This document shows positions 28,301 to 40,300 of a DNA stretch of 64,000 nt, one piece after another. Source of the DNA: Pipra filicauda. Taxonomy: Eukaryota; Chordata; Aves; Passeriformes; Pipridae. Below the pieces are notes generated by a model that was not told the DNA's origin, made no database searches, and was given only the letters and a program-made list of their open reading frames with translations. A program made the translations under genes and the position numbers. Each line of letters opens with the position of its first letter. Position 1 is the stretch's first letter. The DNA is taken from the NCBI RefSeq assembly GCF_003945595.2, contig NW_024103452.1, forward strand, positions 1,116,001-1,180,000, written 5' to 3'.

Positions 28301-31300
28301 AACCTGTAGAATGAAATCAACAGTTCGGAGGACACCCCTTAACAGTGGGGACCCTGCTGTGTGTTGCAGACTTCATGTCAGGCTAGTTTTAGTTTGGTCC
28401 TAGGAACTGATGGCTCTGATACACACACCTAAAGCACATATGGTTGATCAGCTTCACCCTAAAGGTGGCCAGTGCTTGTCCTCTGAGATCTCTCTGCAGC
28501 AAACAAGAGACTGACAACTGGGGCAAGGCATTCACTTCAAAAGTGCCCTAAATACCTAAATGTTAATGTAAACACATCCTTTCTGAATGAGCATTAAAGA
28601 GGGGTAGGAAACAGATTCTCTATGATGTAAAACTTTCAGAGGCTGTATATAGGGCTGATACTGTGAAATTTTTATATATTGGGAGGTGGGGGGAGAGAAG
28701 GGGAGGGGAGAGTCTAAAAGATTTTTTTTTTTTTAAATATGGACAAAAAGAAATAGCACAGCTAGGACACTACAGTAATTTGATGGAAACTACTTCTGAC
28801 TTATATGGAGGCAAAGTAGAGAAGGGAAGCCACTCCTGATGCATGCAACCTCTCTTTAAATCAGTGGGAAAGGGTTTTAGAGTTGTGTGATCCAGGAGCG
28901 GGGCAGCAGACAAAGAAATCACCAGTTTGGTTAAGTTACTGCAGGGACAGAAAATAATATGAAGAACCTATCTGGGCTTCCTCCCTAGTAATAGCCCAGC
29001 CTGTGAGAAATAAAATAGCATGGTAAGAGTTGGAAAATAGAAGAGTTTGTTTTGTGTGGATGACACAACTGTAAGTGGGAACTGGATTCGATCCCACTTG
29101 AAAGAATCAACCCAATCCTTTATGCAGTCCTGCTCAGGGAAAGAAAAGACAAGCAGACAAAGAGAAGGTTCAACCGTCTGAGGCTCTGCCTCTGAGACTC
29201 CATCTGTAATAAAAATGAGGGGTAAGCAATCTTCATTTTAAAACATCACTTTGTTCCCTTTAAAGTGGCACCCATGAAGTATTACCAGTGAGAACAATTC
29301 AAGTGTTTTGGTTTAGGTAACTATTTTTGCATCTGCATATGGCTGTTAGGTAGAAGCATGCAGCATCTCAGAAGGAAAGAACCTCATTGCACTATAATGA
29401 GAAGTATTACAATGAAGATTCATTGTTTTGCATGAAATTGTTTCAGAAGTGGCTATAAGCATAAATATAACACTCTCAACAAAACTATTGGTCACTTATA
29501 TAAGTACATTTTAACGCTTTACATTAATGTAAAGCCTTCTCTCCAAATGTAATGATAAAATTAGAATGGAGCTGTGTCTGTGTTTGGTATTTTGATCTGG
29601 AGGTGACATCTTAATAAGTTTTGAATAAAGTTCTGAGTACTATCTGCTAAAGTACTAAGCCTCTTGGTTAGCCTGATGCCATCTTTGCTTAGATGTTATT
29701 TGGAAGCTTTGTCCAGACAGAAATGCCTTTGGATGTCACAAAAGGACACAATTAACTTCCCAACGTTTTTCCACAGATGCAGAAAGGGTGTTGAATTAGA
29801 GATCTTGAATATGAACAATATTTAACATCTGTTTTCAATAGAAAGTTTATTGTAGAAGACAGACATTGAGCAAAAGAATCCTTCTGAGCTAGAAGATCTG
29901 AAAATCAGGAGCTAAAACTTTGTCCTGGGTATGCCCTAGGAAGGTGATAAATCAGAGGGTTGAAGGAATCACAGAAGTGTTGTCAAGCCCCCAAAATGAG
30001 AAGAATACTAGCTGACTAACAATTTTATGAGAAATATTTCATGTGTTTCCAGAGGGTTTACTTGTGGTACATGCACAAATGGAGGCTTTGAAAAAAGAAA
30101 TTAGACTTCATATGAGAGAAGGGCCAGGGAGCAGCTGCTGGGATGAGCACTGGTGAGGACAAAAATGCAGGCACTGTTGAAGCACCAAATTAAATATCAG
30201 GTACAGTATAAATCCTAGTTTACATGTCATTCGGCAGAAATTATCTGGGGATTTCAAATGAAAGGTTTTTTTCCATCCTAGTTCTGAGTGAAGATAATAA
30301 GTTTAGTGGTTACATTACTGACAGTGTTCCATCACAGAAAATCTGTGCTTTAGTGATGTGCCTTTTGAAACAAGTTTGTCATTAAATTAACAGGCAACAG
30401 ATTTATCAAGTACCAGAATTTGTTTTTTTTTTAAATCCTCCATCAATTATAGTATTATCTCTTAGGATATACTGAGTCAGATCCTCTGACGATACAAAAT
30501 AATGCCTTTTGAATCCAACCTTCCGTTGACAAAAGTTGTGATAATTCAGTACCTTTCTGTGATGGTTTCACTCTAGGCCTTCCTAGAGACCAGCTTGTAA
30601 CCAGGAAGGAACTAGGAAAGTGATCACGGAAGTATTCCGTGCTATTCCTTCACGTAACTTGAGGTATAAATAAAGCCAGCAGGAGGGACCTCACGCTCTT
30701 CCTTTCCGGCGAGGTTCGAGAACGGTGGGTCCCTGTCTCGGTCTGGCTTATCTGGAGCCGAGGCCTGCAGTGACTGCCACGCGTGAGGGGAGAGCGCTGG
30801 GCCATGTCTGGCCATCCTGCTTGTTCAAAGGGAAGTGGTGAGATTTTGCTAATTTACCTTCAGTTGGCTGGTTGACTCGTTTGGTCTTTGTCCCTTTTTG
30901 TCCTTTTCCCTTCTCCCTCCCCCTCTTCCCTTTTTGGGGAGCTGTTTGGGATTTCTGGAGTTGTGGTGTATAGTATTCTCATTGTATGTATCTGTCTCAT
31001 ATGTAAAATAAATATATATTTTTGCTATAGCTTTGGCTATAGCATTTTTTTTTCCTCTTCCCTCTCTGGGAAGCAGGTCCTTGTGGTCAAGTTTCGGGGA
31101 CTTGGCAGGAGGCCAGCTCGAAACTTGCACACTTTCAAAATCAGTCCACTTCTGCAACTGCCTTGTTTCAGGATATTTGTAAGAGACCCTCTTAAATTCA
31201 AAATATGGGTTCTAAAATGCTGTGTTTGGCATTGGATCTCTACCAAACTCCACAGAAGTAATTTGAATAAAAATTCAATATGGTAGTTTTAGATCTAGAT

Positions 31301-34300
31301 AAACATTGGTGATGGGGGTAGGGGGAAGAGGGGACAAGGAATAGCTGTCCACCTGCACAGTTAATAATTAGGTTCTGAGACACACTCTAAAGGTGGAAAC
31401 ATCCAAATGTTGCAAGGAAAACAAGTTTGAAAAAAAATTAAAAGCACCCAAAGGTAAATGTCAAACACCATTAAACATTATTTTAAAACTTTTGTTCTTG
31501 CAGGTTACTTATGTTTTAAATATTGTGAGTATTCTAAGCTGCTTTGCACAACTAAAGTTGGGCAAATGAACTAAATACATTTCAAAGTAGATTCTACTAA
31601 AGTAGAATTTGAAAAAAAAATTCTAAGTTAGGGCTGTGATTATATTCTTAGAAGGACCAACATCTAGAAATACGTGTTAAGTGTTGGTCTTACTAGGACA
31701 TGAATGAGAACCCTTGAAACACTGGAAGTTTTTATTACTTTTTTCTGTAATGTGCTTAACCTTTTGTCAGCAACATTACTTAACAAAAACTGACACCAGC
31801 TCTGTATTCTACTTCTTACATATCTGTGATAGTCAACATCAATATTCAGCATTTATGAATCCTAACTTAGCAATGCCATACTAGCTCCTACCTCTATTTG
31901 TGCCCACTTAACATGAGATATTCAGCAAACGCACCTATAATAGCAGATGCATAGTCCTAGCCTTCTTCAGCAGTCAATAGAGAAGGAGAACTCCAAAGAA
32001 ATAATTATTTAGTGATGTTTCATGGGCTACTCTAAAAGGAAAGTGGCACATCAATTGGCTTCAAAATGACATGCATCCAAAATTCTACAACATCATCTCT
32101 GGGATCCCACAGACTTGAAGACAACTACAAGCTGCTGTTTACACAGATAAGAGGTAGCTATCTCTTACCTAATATTTCTCAGTTCAGTGTCCAACCATTA
32201 TAGCTTCCTGTTATAGAAGGAGAGTCGCTCTCTCTCTTCAAAAGACAAGAATAATTTATTTTCACTTGCGCTTTCATCTCTAGACACTGGCCAAGGGAGT
32301 GAGAATTGCCCTTTCCTAAAATGAAAGCTGACCCTTACATTGTTCATGATGGTTGAGAGAGTGATGAGCAGTGATGAGTGTGGATCTCAGGTCAGCTCCT
32401 GATGCCCTCACCACTCTCTCAGCTACTCGATCTGCCTATTCATCCTAAACATCTGTGCTGTGACCAAGAGGGCTGGCTGGCACCTGGGGGACATGCATGG
32501 GTGTGAGAACAAAAGGGAGCGTGGACATCGGCACTTTCTGTGCCTGCACTGCCGTTTTTCTATTGTAGGACTGAGAGCACAATACACTACCCAGGTCATA
32601 AAGTGGGAGTGGTTGTCTATATTCTTGGTACTTTGGTACCAACATCCCTGCCCTGTATTAAGTCTGCTTCTGGCCATCATGGTGGTATCTGAGTTTAGGA
32701 CAGGACCTAGGGGTTATATTACTCGGTTCTCAGACAAATACTTTTTACCTGGGATTTAAAAACAAACAAACAAACAAACCAAATAAATCCACCAAAAAAA
32801 ACCCAATGAAAACAAATAAACAAATGAACAAAACCAAGAAAAAACTCCGCAGTAGCAACTTCCAAGGCTTTGCCTTCAAAAGAAACCCCACATTCAAGTA
32901 GCAAATGTTACCTGATACAAATACAGACAGGCACTTTTACGCAATTTAGCTTTGCACAATTAACAAAGGATATTGCTATTAAAGTGCTGCAGGAAGAAAA
33001 AGTACTTCCCAAGCATCTAACAGCAACATGTTGTGATCCATGGATATAAATGACCAAATAAAATGGAAGGATGTAAAAATGTCACGGAAACACCAGTCGT
33101 AATCTAATGTTGTCAGTGCACTGCACACACACCTTGTAATTACTAACACATTTGGCCTACCAACACTTTTTAGACAGGGGAGCCCACCATTTCTGTACCT
33201 TTTTGCCTAAGCTGCTTTTGATCCCTCACAATTGATTTAAACTCTTCCATCTCTTCCTTTGCCCAGTGAATTAATGATGACATGATATCACAGGGCTAGG
33301 GGGAAGGCAAATGGGGGTATTTACACACATGCCAAGCAGATCTATTTGCAAACTTTCAGTAAATTAATGCAATAAAAGTCCTAACCTGCTGGAAGCATTT
33401 TAAGCTCTTCTCTTTTCCTCCAAGCTTCTTCTGACACACACACTTCTCCTCCTTTTGCTGCATTAAACTGTTTTTCCACTTCCTCTACAACAGTGGGAAT
33501 ACTTCCCTTATGGGTGTCAGGATCTTTCGGGGAGGTCAGAGGTTGCCCTGCAGAGGAAATGACAAGCTGTGAAATGTAAAAGAACAATTCCTTCCACATG
33601 TTTCCTTGCTCCAGGAGCAGTAAGGGGTTGTCAGCTAGCATCAGGACGGGATGGACCAGGCCTTTGTCTTAGCAGTCCTGTCAAAACTAATTTACAATTA
33701 AAGACCTGTGTAACTGTTTAAAGCTTTACAACTCTGGCGAGTTTCAAGGACTGCTGAAGCCAAGTGGTACAAACCAACTTTATTATTAACAAGCATGCAG
33801 ACAAACAGAATGAAGACAGACAGAAAAATGCTGTAAATTGTAAGTAAGCAGAAAAACTGTACACCTGAAGATTATCTTTCTATATGATATTTATTTCTGT
33901 TATAAGCTCATAGTTAGGGAACTAAAAATATTTCCGTGGTTCTAACTTTTCCTCTGGTTGTTGCATAGGCTGCAGGAGCCACATGCACTGCTGTTAGAGA
34001 GCAAACCTTTTAAGGGGAGGGAAAAATAAAGTGCGGGGGGAAAATGGGCTAATTGTCCACTGGAAAAAAAAAAAAAAAAAAAGAGAAAAAATAATCTTTA
34101 AAACCATTCTCAAACAGCTGAGTTTCTGACTTCCCAAAGTATAGTAGAACAGGGGGGAAGGCGGGGGGGGGGGGGGGGGGGGGGTGGACACAAGTAGACT
34201 TTCTGGAAAGAAAATTTTAGACATAAAAAATCTGCATGTGGGTGTTTAGTCCAAAGACAGCCAAGGTAGTGAGAGTCTTTCTACATGACAAATCTTCTGC

Positions 34301-37300
34301 CTTGTAAACACTCTTTTTAGGTCTTGATTGCACATCAGTATATGCTGGTACAGTGCTGACCATAACTTCAGGACTTCAAATTGGTCAATATTAAAGTGGT
34401 GTGAGTAAGTCAACTGGAATGAAAAATGTTTTTCTTTGGCTCTGAACACTACAGAGGATAAACCTCTTTCCCACCTGCGTGTTTTATGTGATCACAATTT
34501 CAGATGGGCACAAGTAGGTGTTTACATGTCAAGTCAGAACAACAGCACAGACAGAAGAGCAAGCATTTGGAAGAATGTTCCCAACAAGTGCAGAGTAACA
34601 CTTCCCAAATCAGCCCAAGTCTGACCCAAAAGTGTTTGAGCTGGAGAACTAATACATAAGTGCTGTCTAGCTACTTTTCTGAAGATGAAAGAGCTGCCAC
34701 TTCCAAAAAAGTCTGAGTTTAGCTGACATTTTGCACATGTGAATCCCCTTTTCTATGGACACTAAACTCAAAAGGGATCTTGCTGTAGATTTCACTGTGA
34801 GAAAGAGTGTTTTCTTGATGAATTTGTATATTTAGTGTTTTATATGAAGATTCACACTTTTGAAGTTTTCATGCATTTAGAAGCCCATGTTACTTAGATC
34901 TAGGTCTCTGAAGGCAACATTTCTGTTAGTTGCATCAAATTTTCCTACCTAAGCTGCTTCTATTAGAGTTGTTACCACCTTCCCCACAACAGCTAATGAA
35001 TTCCACACAGAAATCCTCATTTATTCATTGACAGAGACTGTTGATCCCTTAACGAGCAACAGATGAACAACAGAAGATTTTCTTAAGAAAAGCAAAGGAT
35101 GGTGGTAGTGTAAGCAGAAGCTGTCTTCTACCATGAGCCTCTTATGGAATACCACTTCAAAAGAATGAAAAGAAGATATGGTTTGGACTTAGAGGCACAC
35201 TAGATCTGATAATGTACATCTGTGATCTACAAAGGAGGTAGAATGGGAGTTATTATGTTGCATTCCCATGCATTGTACTCTGGAGGAGAGAGCCTGTGCA
35301 GCAAGGAAGAGCCATACAAAGCCCAACAGAGAGCTGTGGTTTAGAAGAATAACATAGCCTGGAGTTAGTTAACGGAAATAATATGAAGGTTCTCTCTTAA
35401 ACTTCTAAAAACAAGACAAACTTGAAGTGAAGGTTAAAACACCATCTCCTAACCTGCTCTATTTTGCAGCACCACATATGGTATTGATACATAAGATCGC
35501 TCACTATTTAGACTACTGCAGTAGAGTGAGTTACAGAGCACTCGTCTTCATTTAGACTGTTCTTGCTTTCTCTGGTTTGTGTCTCAACCTTAATGTCACT
35601 TTAACAGAGCTTTCCCCCCCTCTGCTTTTGGTGGTTTAACAGATATAATACTGTATTTATAGGGCATATCAATGTGAGACAGCTTGCCACAGATCATAAA
35701 CACATTTTTCTGTGGGAAATGTTGAAGTTGTGATTTTCAACACGTGATCTCCAGTTCTCTAAGGTTTGTTCCTTTAATTGTAAATAGCCAGAAAGTCATC
35801 AAGCTAGCGTTTAATAAACTTTTAATTTGAAATGGATTACCACATGTTGTGTTTGTTTACCCATTATTAAATCTCTTAGCAACATATCACCAGCAGAAAC
35901 AGCATACTGTAGCACTGCATAGATACATTAAAAAACAAACCCATGGGGGATATTGGCAGCTAATAATATCTTTAAAGAAGGCTCCATGAAAAATAAATAC
36001 ATATAAACAATATCAAAAATTACTCCTAGAAATTTTTTTAGTGCAAATCTGTTTGGCAGGGAAATCGCAGATCTTCCATGATCACCGTATCAGCAAATTT
36101 CAAAGGTCTGCATGCAAAATAAGACATACACTAATGTTCTTTCTTGATTTATTTCTTGACTTTTCAAATTGTGTATCATGAGTTTTTCCATGTATTTCCA
36201 GGGAGCGTGACCTATTTATGTGCTTCCTCTATGTGCATTTCCAAATGTGTATGAAGACAGATGGTAGGACCAAACAAGTTTGATTCATTTACAGTTTGTG
36301 CATAATTCTTCACTGTTGAGAAGAGTTGCCTGCAACTCCACCTTTTGAATGTGCTACTCATGGTTTGCTGCACCTTAAAGCACCCTGGCAGATATGTAGA
36401 AGACAAATGACAACAAAAAGGACCTTACAGCACAGTGTATGTTTACACCTCCATGCTTCTGGTATCAAGGTGGTTATATAAAAGTCTTTTGATCACAGTG
36501 CAATTGCTGCTTAGCCTAAAAGCATCTCAGGGTAAACCTCATTTTCTTTCTCTCCTAAATCATTACTCAATGTCTGAAAAATACTTCTACTACCTTCTTT
36601 TCATGTTATACTTCCAACCTGAGCTGCTCATCTACCATGCAGAATGATTATTGTTTATCTGTTCTCTTTCTTTCCTTCCAATACACTCTTTTTTTTTTCC
36701 TCCCATGCCATCTACAGTGTATCACTGCTACTGTTCTCAAATGCCTGAGGAACCTCTGTCCTGGAGAGCTAAGTCTCTGCTTCAGATCTTTACATCATAT
36801 TCACAGATACACTACAATCTGTAGGTGGGCTGCATCCTTATTCATTAAACAAGAGAAAATATAGAAATAACTATTTAGCAAAAATGAATTCTTTTTGCCC
36901 ATGGCAGTCACATCTCACAGGCTGAAAAAGAAAAGAGCAACAGCAGTCTCCTGCCATTCTTCTCATTACGTGATTTCTAACAGTAGAGGAGCAATTTGTG
37001 AGTCCATTGCAATATAGTCAATTACGTCTTCAGCGTAGCTACATCAGAAGGTTCACAGAGGCCAGGAAGGATGCTCAGTCTAAAACTTACATTCAGCTTT
37101 TTAAGAAAGCTTCTGGGGAGGTCTGCTGTGCACAAGTAAATGATAATTGTCTTTCCTATGGATTACCACTTGATTGAATCTAATGGAATTTTATAGGAGT
37201 AGCATAAGGCATGCCTCTGATGCCAGAACTATCTCCCTGCCAAATTTAAAGTCCTTGTTGTAGCCCAGGGAGGTGCTAGAGTTCTTCAAGCGATAGACAA

Positions 37301-40300
37301 AAAAAAAGTACCTTTTTTTTTTCTCTTTCTATAAGCTTGATGCCATAAGCAGCTGAAATGTTACTGCTGTGACATTCCAAGCATTATTCAGCCTTAAGCA
37401 TAGGCCAGCACAGAAAGTTTAATCCTTAGCAATGAGGTTTATTTAAATTGCTTACACCTGAAACAAAGTTAAACCACCTTAATAAAAAGAATCACAGTAT
37501 TCCTGCTACAAGGCATGAAGAAAAAAATCTAGCTTAACAAGATCAATAAGGACTAGCCAACATTAAAATTAAACTATGGGTTACTCCAGTGAAAACCCGA
37601 ATAAAAACATCAAAGCTTGAATCCATCACCTTGTGGTCCAGACTGTACAACCTTCTCTGAGACATCATTCTTTTCAGCAACACTTGAATACATGTGAAGT
37701 TCAGGGGGGAGATGAAGATGCATGTCACACTTACTTTGCTTTTCTGAATCCTGTGGCAGTTTAGTTATCTATTAAGTGGGGGGAAAAAAATAAATAAAAA
37801 GAAAGCAGTTCAGAATTCCACTAAACCAGAACATACTTGTTTGTACACAGTTTGTGAACCCTAGAAGTCCAAGATGTTGCTATGAGAATTTTAGGAAATT
37901 CTTGTTTCTCTCTGCTCCAGTTATTACCATTTTCTCCCGTATAAGTTTACCATGTATGTCTTCCCCACGCTTACTGACCAAAGCAGACATCCCAGTAAAT
38001 GGGGGGTGATGAGGGGGGTGTGAGTCGCAATCCAATTTCAGAATCATATGGGAAAATACAGATACCCTGGATTATTAAATCATCCCACCTTATACATTGA
38101 TTTGAAAGACTAATTTTGCAGCTTTGGAATCTTCACCTCCTCCTTACCCAATAGCTCTATTATTTCTGACATTCTTTCCTAGCATGTATTAGGTATATTT
38201 GTTGTATAAATTCTTATCACTTTATGTGTTTCTGAAGCTACTTTTACTTTCTTTTACTCTTGGTAGACACAAAAATAAGATTGTCTGAATATCATCACTA
38301 CAAGAAAATTAAAAACTGAAATTTCTATTAAGTAAGCCCACATTATAGTTGAGATGCTTTCAAAATTCATCTATTTTGGTATTTTTTCCTGAGTAAAATT
38401 TGACTATAAAAGAGGTATAAGTTTAAGATCTTGTTAAGATTCTGAATGAAGAAACATATTTCAGCTACAAAAACCCCTTAACTTGCCCATCCAGAAAAAA
38501 AGTTTCCACCAGAGAGAAGTTCTTAATTTAGGTCCATTTTCACTAAAGACATACAAATAACATCACATCTGAATTATGCCCAAAAACTGTTCAAAAATAA
38601 GGATCCTAACACAACAGAACCATGCTCACTAGCTGGAGGTCCCACACATACAAGTAAAACAATATCACAAAAAATATTATTTTACCTTGTAGTCATGTGA
38701 AAGTATCTCTGTGATTCAGTAAAACTGTGGAGGAAATTAACATGTACTAGTGGCAGGGCCAAACCTGGAATTTGAACTTTTGATCCAATTACCCAGCACC
38801 CCAAGAAATATTTTTATATTTTAAATAATCCTAAAATCCAGCTGCAAAGCTGCAAAATATCTACTAATTTTATGTAAAAGTTGGAGATGCAGTGAGATTT
38901 AGATAATCATTGGATAGGCTGAGAAGCTGCTTTTTGGAAAGACAAATCTTTTAAGGCTGACAGAAGGAAATAGAATCTGTTGTGAGTAACAATGACTAAA
39001 AAAGTAGGCCTATTTTTTTGTAATACAAACCTGAAAGTAGAGATTGCATAACCAATGATCCAAATCTTGAGAAATAAAGTTTTCAATTTTTTTGAATCTG
39101 TCAACTTTAGGGTCGTAATGGCCTCTCAGGAAGGGACATTTAAATTTTCCCTCCAAAGCATTAAAATTGTTATCACATAAGGGAAAAGCTCCCCATCCTA
39201 CTTCTTGATCAATCCAAGCATAGGTGCCGCGAAGAAGGAAAAGTTCAAAGAGGAGTACCATTCCTGGCTTCATAGCTTTTCTATGTGGCAGAACCTAGCA
39301 AAGAAGGAGAAAAAGATTTATTAGTTACAAAAACATCACAAGGGAACTGACCTTCTTTTATCATATAAAGCTCTACAAACTTCATACCTTTGAACCAATT
39401 TTGCATGCAAAAACAATTAACAACTCTTCTCTTTGCAGCAAATCATGTATTCGAACAATTTTTCACTCCGAGAAAAAATGCTGTGCTTTTTTTCAGTGTT
39501 AATTTTGTGATTTCTTCGTTTTCCCCTTGGCTTTCTGAAAGCGTTCATTTACTGTCTTTATTTACCAGTGGTGTAAAAACATTGCCACTAGAAAACTTTA
39601 AGACAGAGTGACAAACCATCTTGGAAATCTGAGGTGTCCCTGTGAGGGCTTGCTGAGACACTACCGGATTTGTCTTGCAGCAACTTCGGAGACCTCATCC
39701 AAATACCCAATGAGAATACTTGCAGTCTTGCACCTCACTGAGTCACAAAATCTTCTCCACCCAGTTCTGGGAATAATGCTGGTACACAATAGCCTTCCTC
39801 CTCTAAATTAAAGCTCTTTTTGCAAAGTATGTGAACCTCAGCGTAGGGTCAAAAAGCATTTTGAGGTAAAAACCTCTCAGCATACCAAAGGCTGGCAAAC
39901 ACTGCACTTTTCATCGGATAGGTAGAGATATTCTTCTGAGTGGTTTGGAGCTGTGGAAGAGCTTGGGGCTCTAGGGCAATTGTGTTCCCATGGCAAAGAC
40001 TTGAAAACTAGTGGTGAAGAATCACTCTGAAGTAATATGAAGTTATGTAAATCTGTCTGTAAAGTTTTGGCAGGTAGAGAAGGGAGGAGGGTAAGCACAA
40101 AGAAAAAGTAATCTGATTCTATGCCACAGTTTTAACTGTTTTCTTTAATCAAGGTGAGGGTTGACCCAGGTCCTGTTGAACAATTCTAATACATTCAAAA
40201 AGACAAATAAAAGAAAAAAAAACATACAGAAGCTAGATCACGGAAGATGACTACCATCATACCCAGGCTAACAGCTATGAAGGGTAGTCACCTGGAGACA

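Larger units (their letters stand above)
30558..31131 (+). mobile_element. Solo LTR of an avian endogenous retrovirus
   Basis: The 574-bp element starts TGTGATGG and ends TTGCACA, with TGTG/CACA inverted termini. It is flanked by a perfect 5-bp direct repeat, CTTTC, at 30553-30557 and 31132-31136, as expected of a target-site duplication. It carries a TATA-type box followed by a GC-rich block with CpGs, a T/C-rich stretch and a late AATAAA. No gag, pol or env sequence adjoins, so this is a solo LTR left by recombination between two LTRs. A 5-bp duplication is seen for class III (ERVL-like) and some other avian elements; I do not assign a family. Open frames over it are chance. Confidence 0.85.
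25129..33385 (-). other. Intron between exons 9 and 10, holding the solo LTR
   Basis: About 8.3 kb. Apart from the LTR it contains an alternating purine-pyrimidine stretch (25.87-25.96 kb), a 20-bp perfect palindrome (29516-29535), a G/A-rich patch at about 28682-28712 and an (AAAC)n run at 32758-32779. No other exon was recognised. Confidence 0.5.
33548..37629 (-). other. Intron between exons 8 and 9
   Basis: It contains a 19-A run and a 22-G run about 80 bp apart at 34.06-34.18 kb. No transposon body or exon was recognised. Confidence 0.5.

Noticed and set aside
30849..31286. Open frames on both strands around 30.9-31.3 kb
   Set aside because: They lie across the solo LTR and its flank. 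The low-complexity T/C-rich part explains the lack of stops.
39010..39273. Reading exon 7 as a secreted protein starting MKPGMVLLFELFLL
   Set aside because: The Met is internal to an exon with a good acceptor 21 nt upstream and a phase-matched predecessor. The hydrophobic run contains Glu and fits a buried strand.
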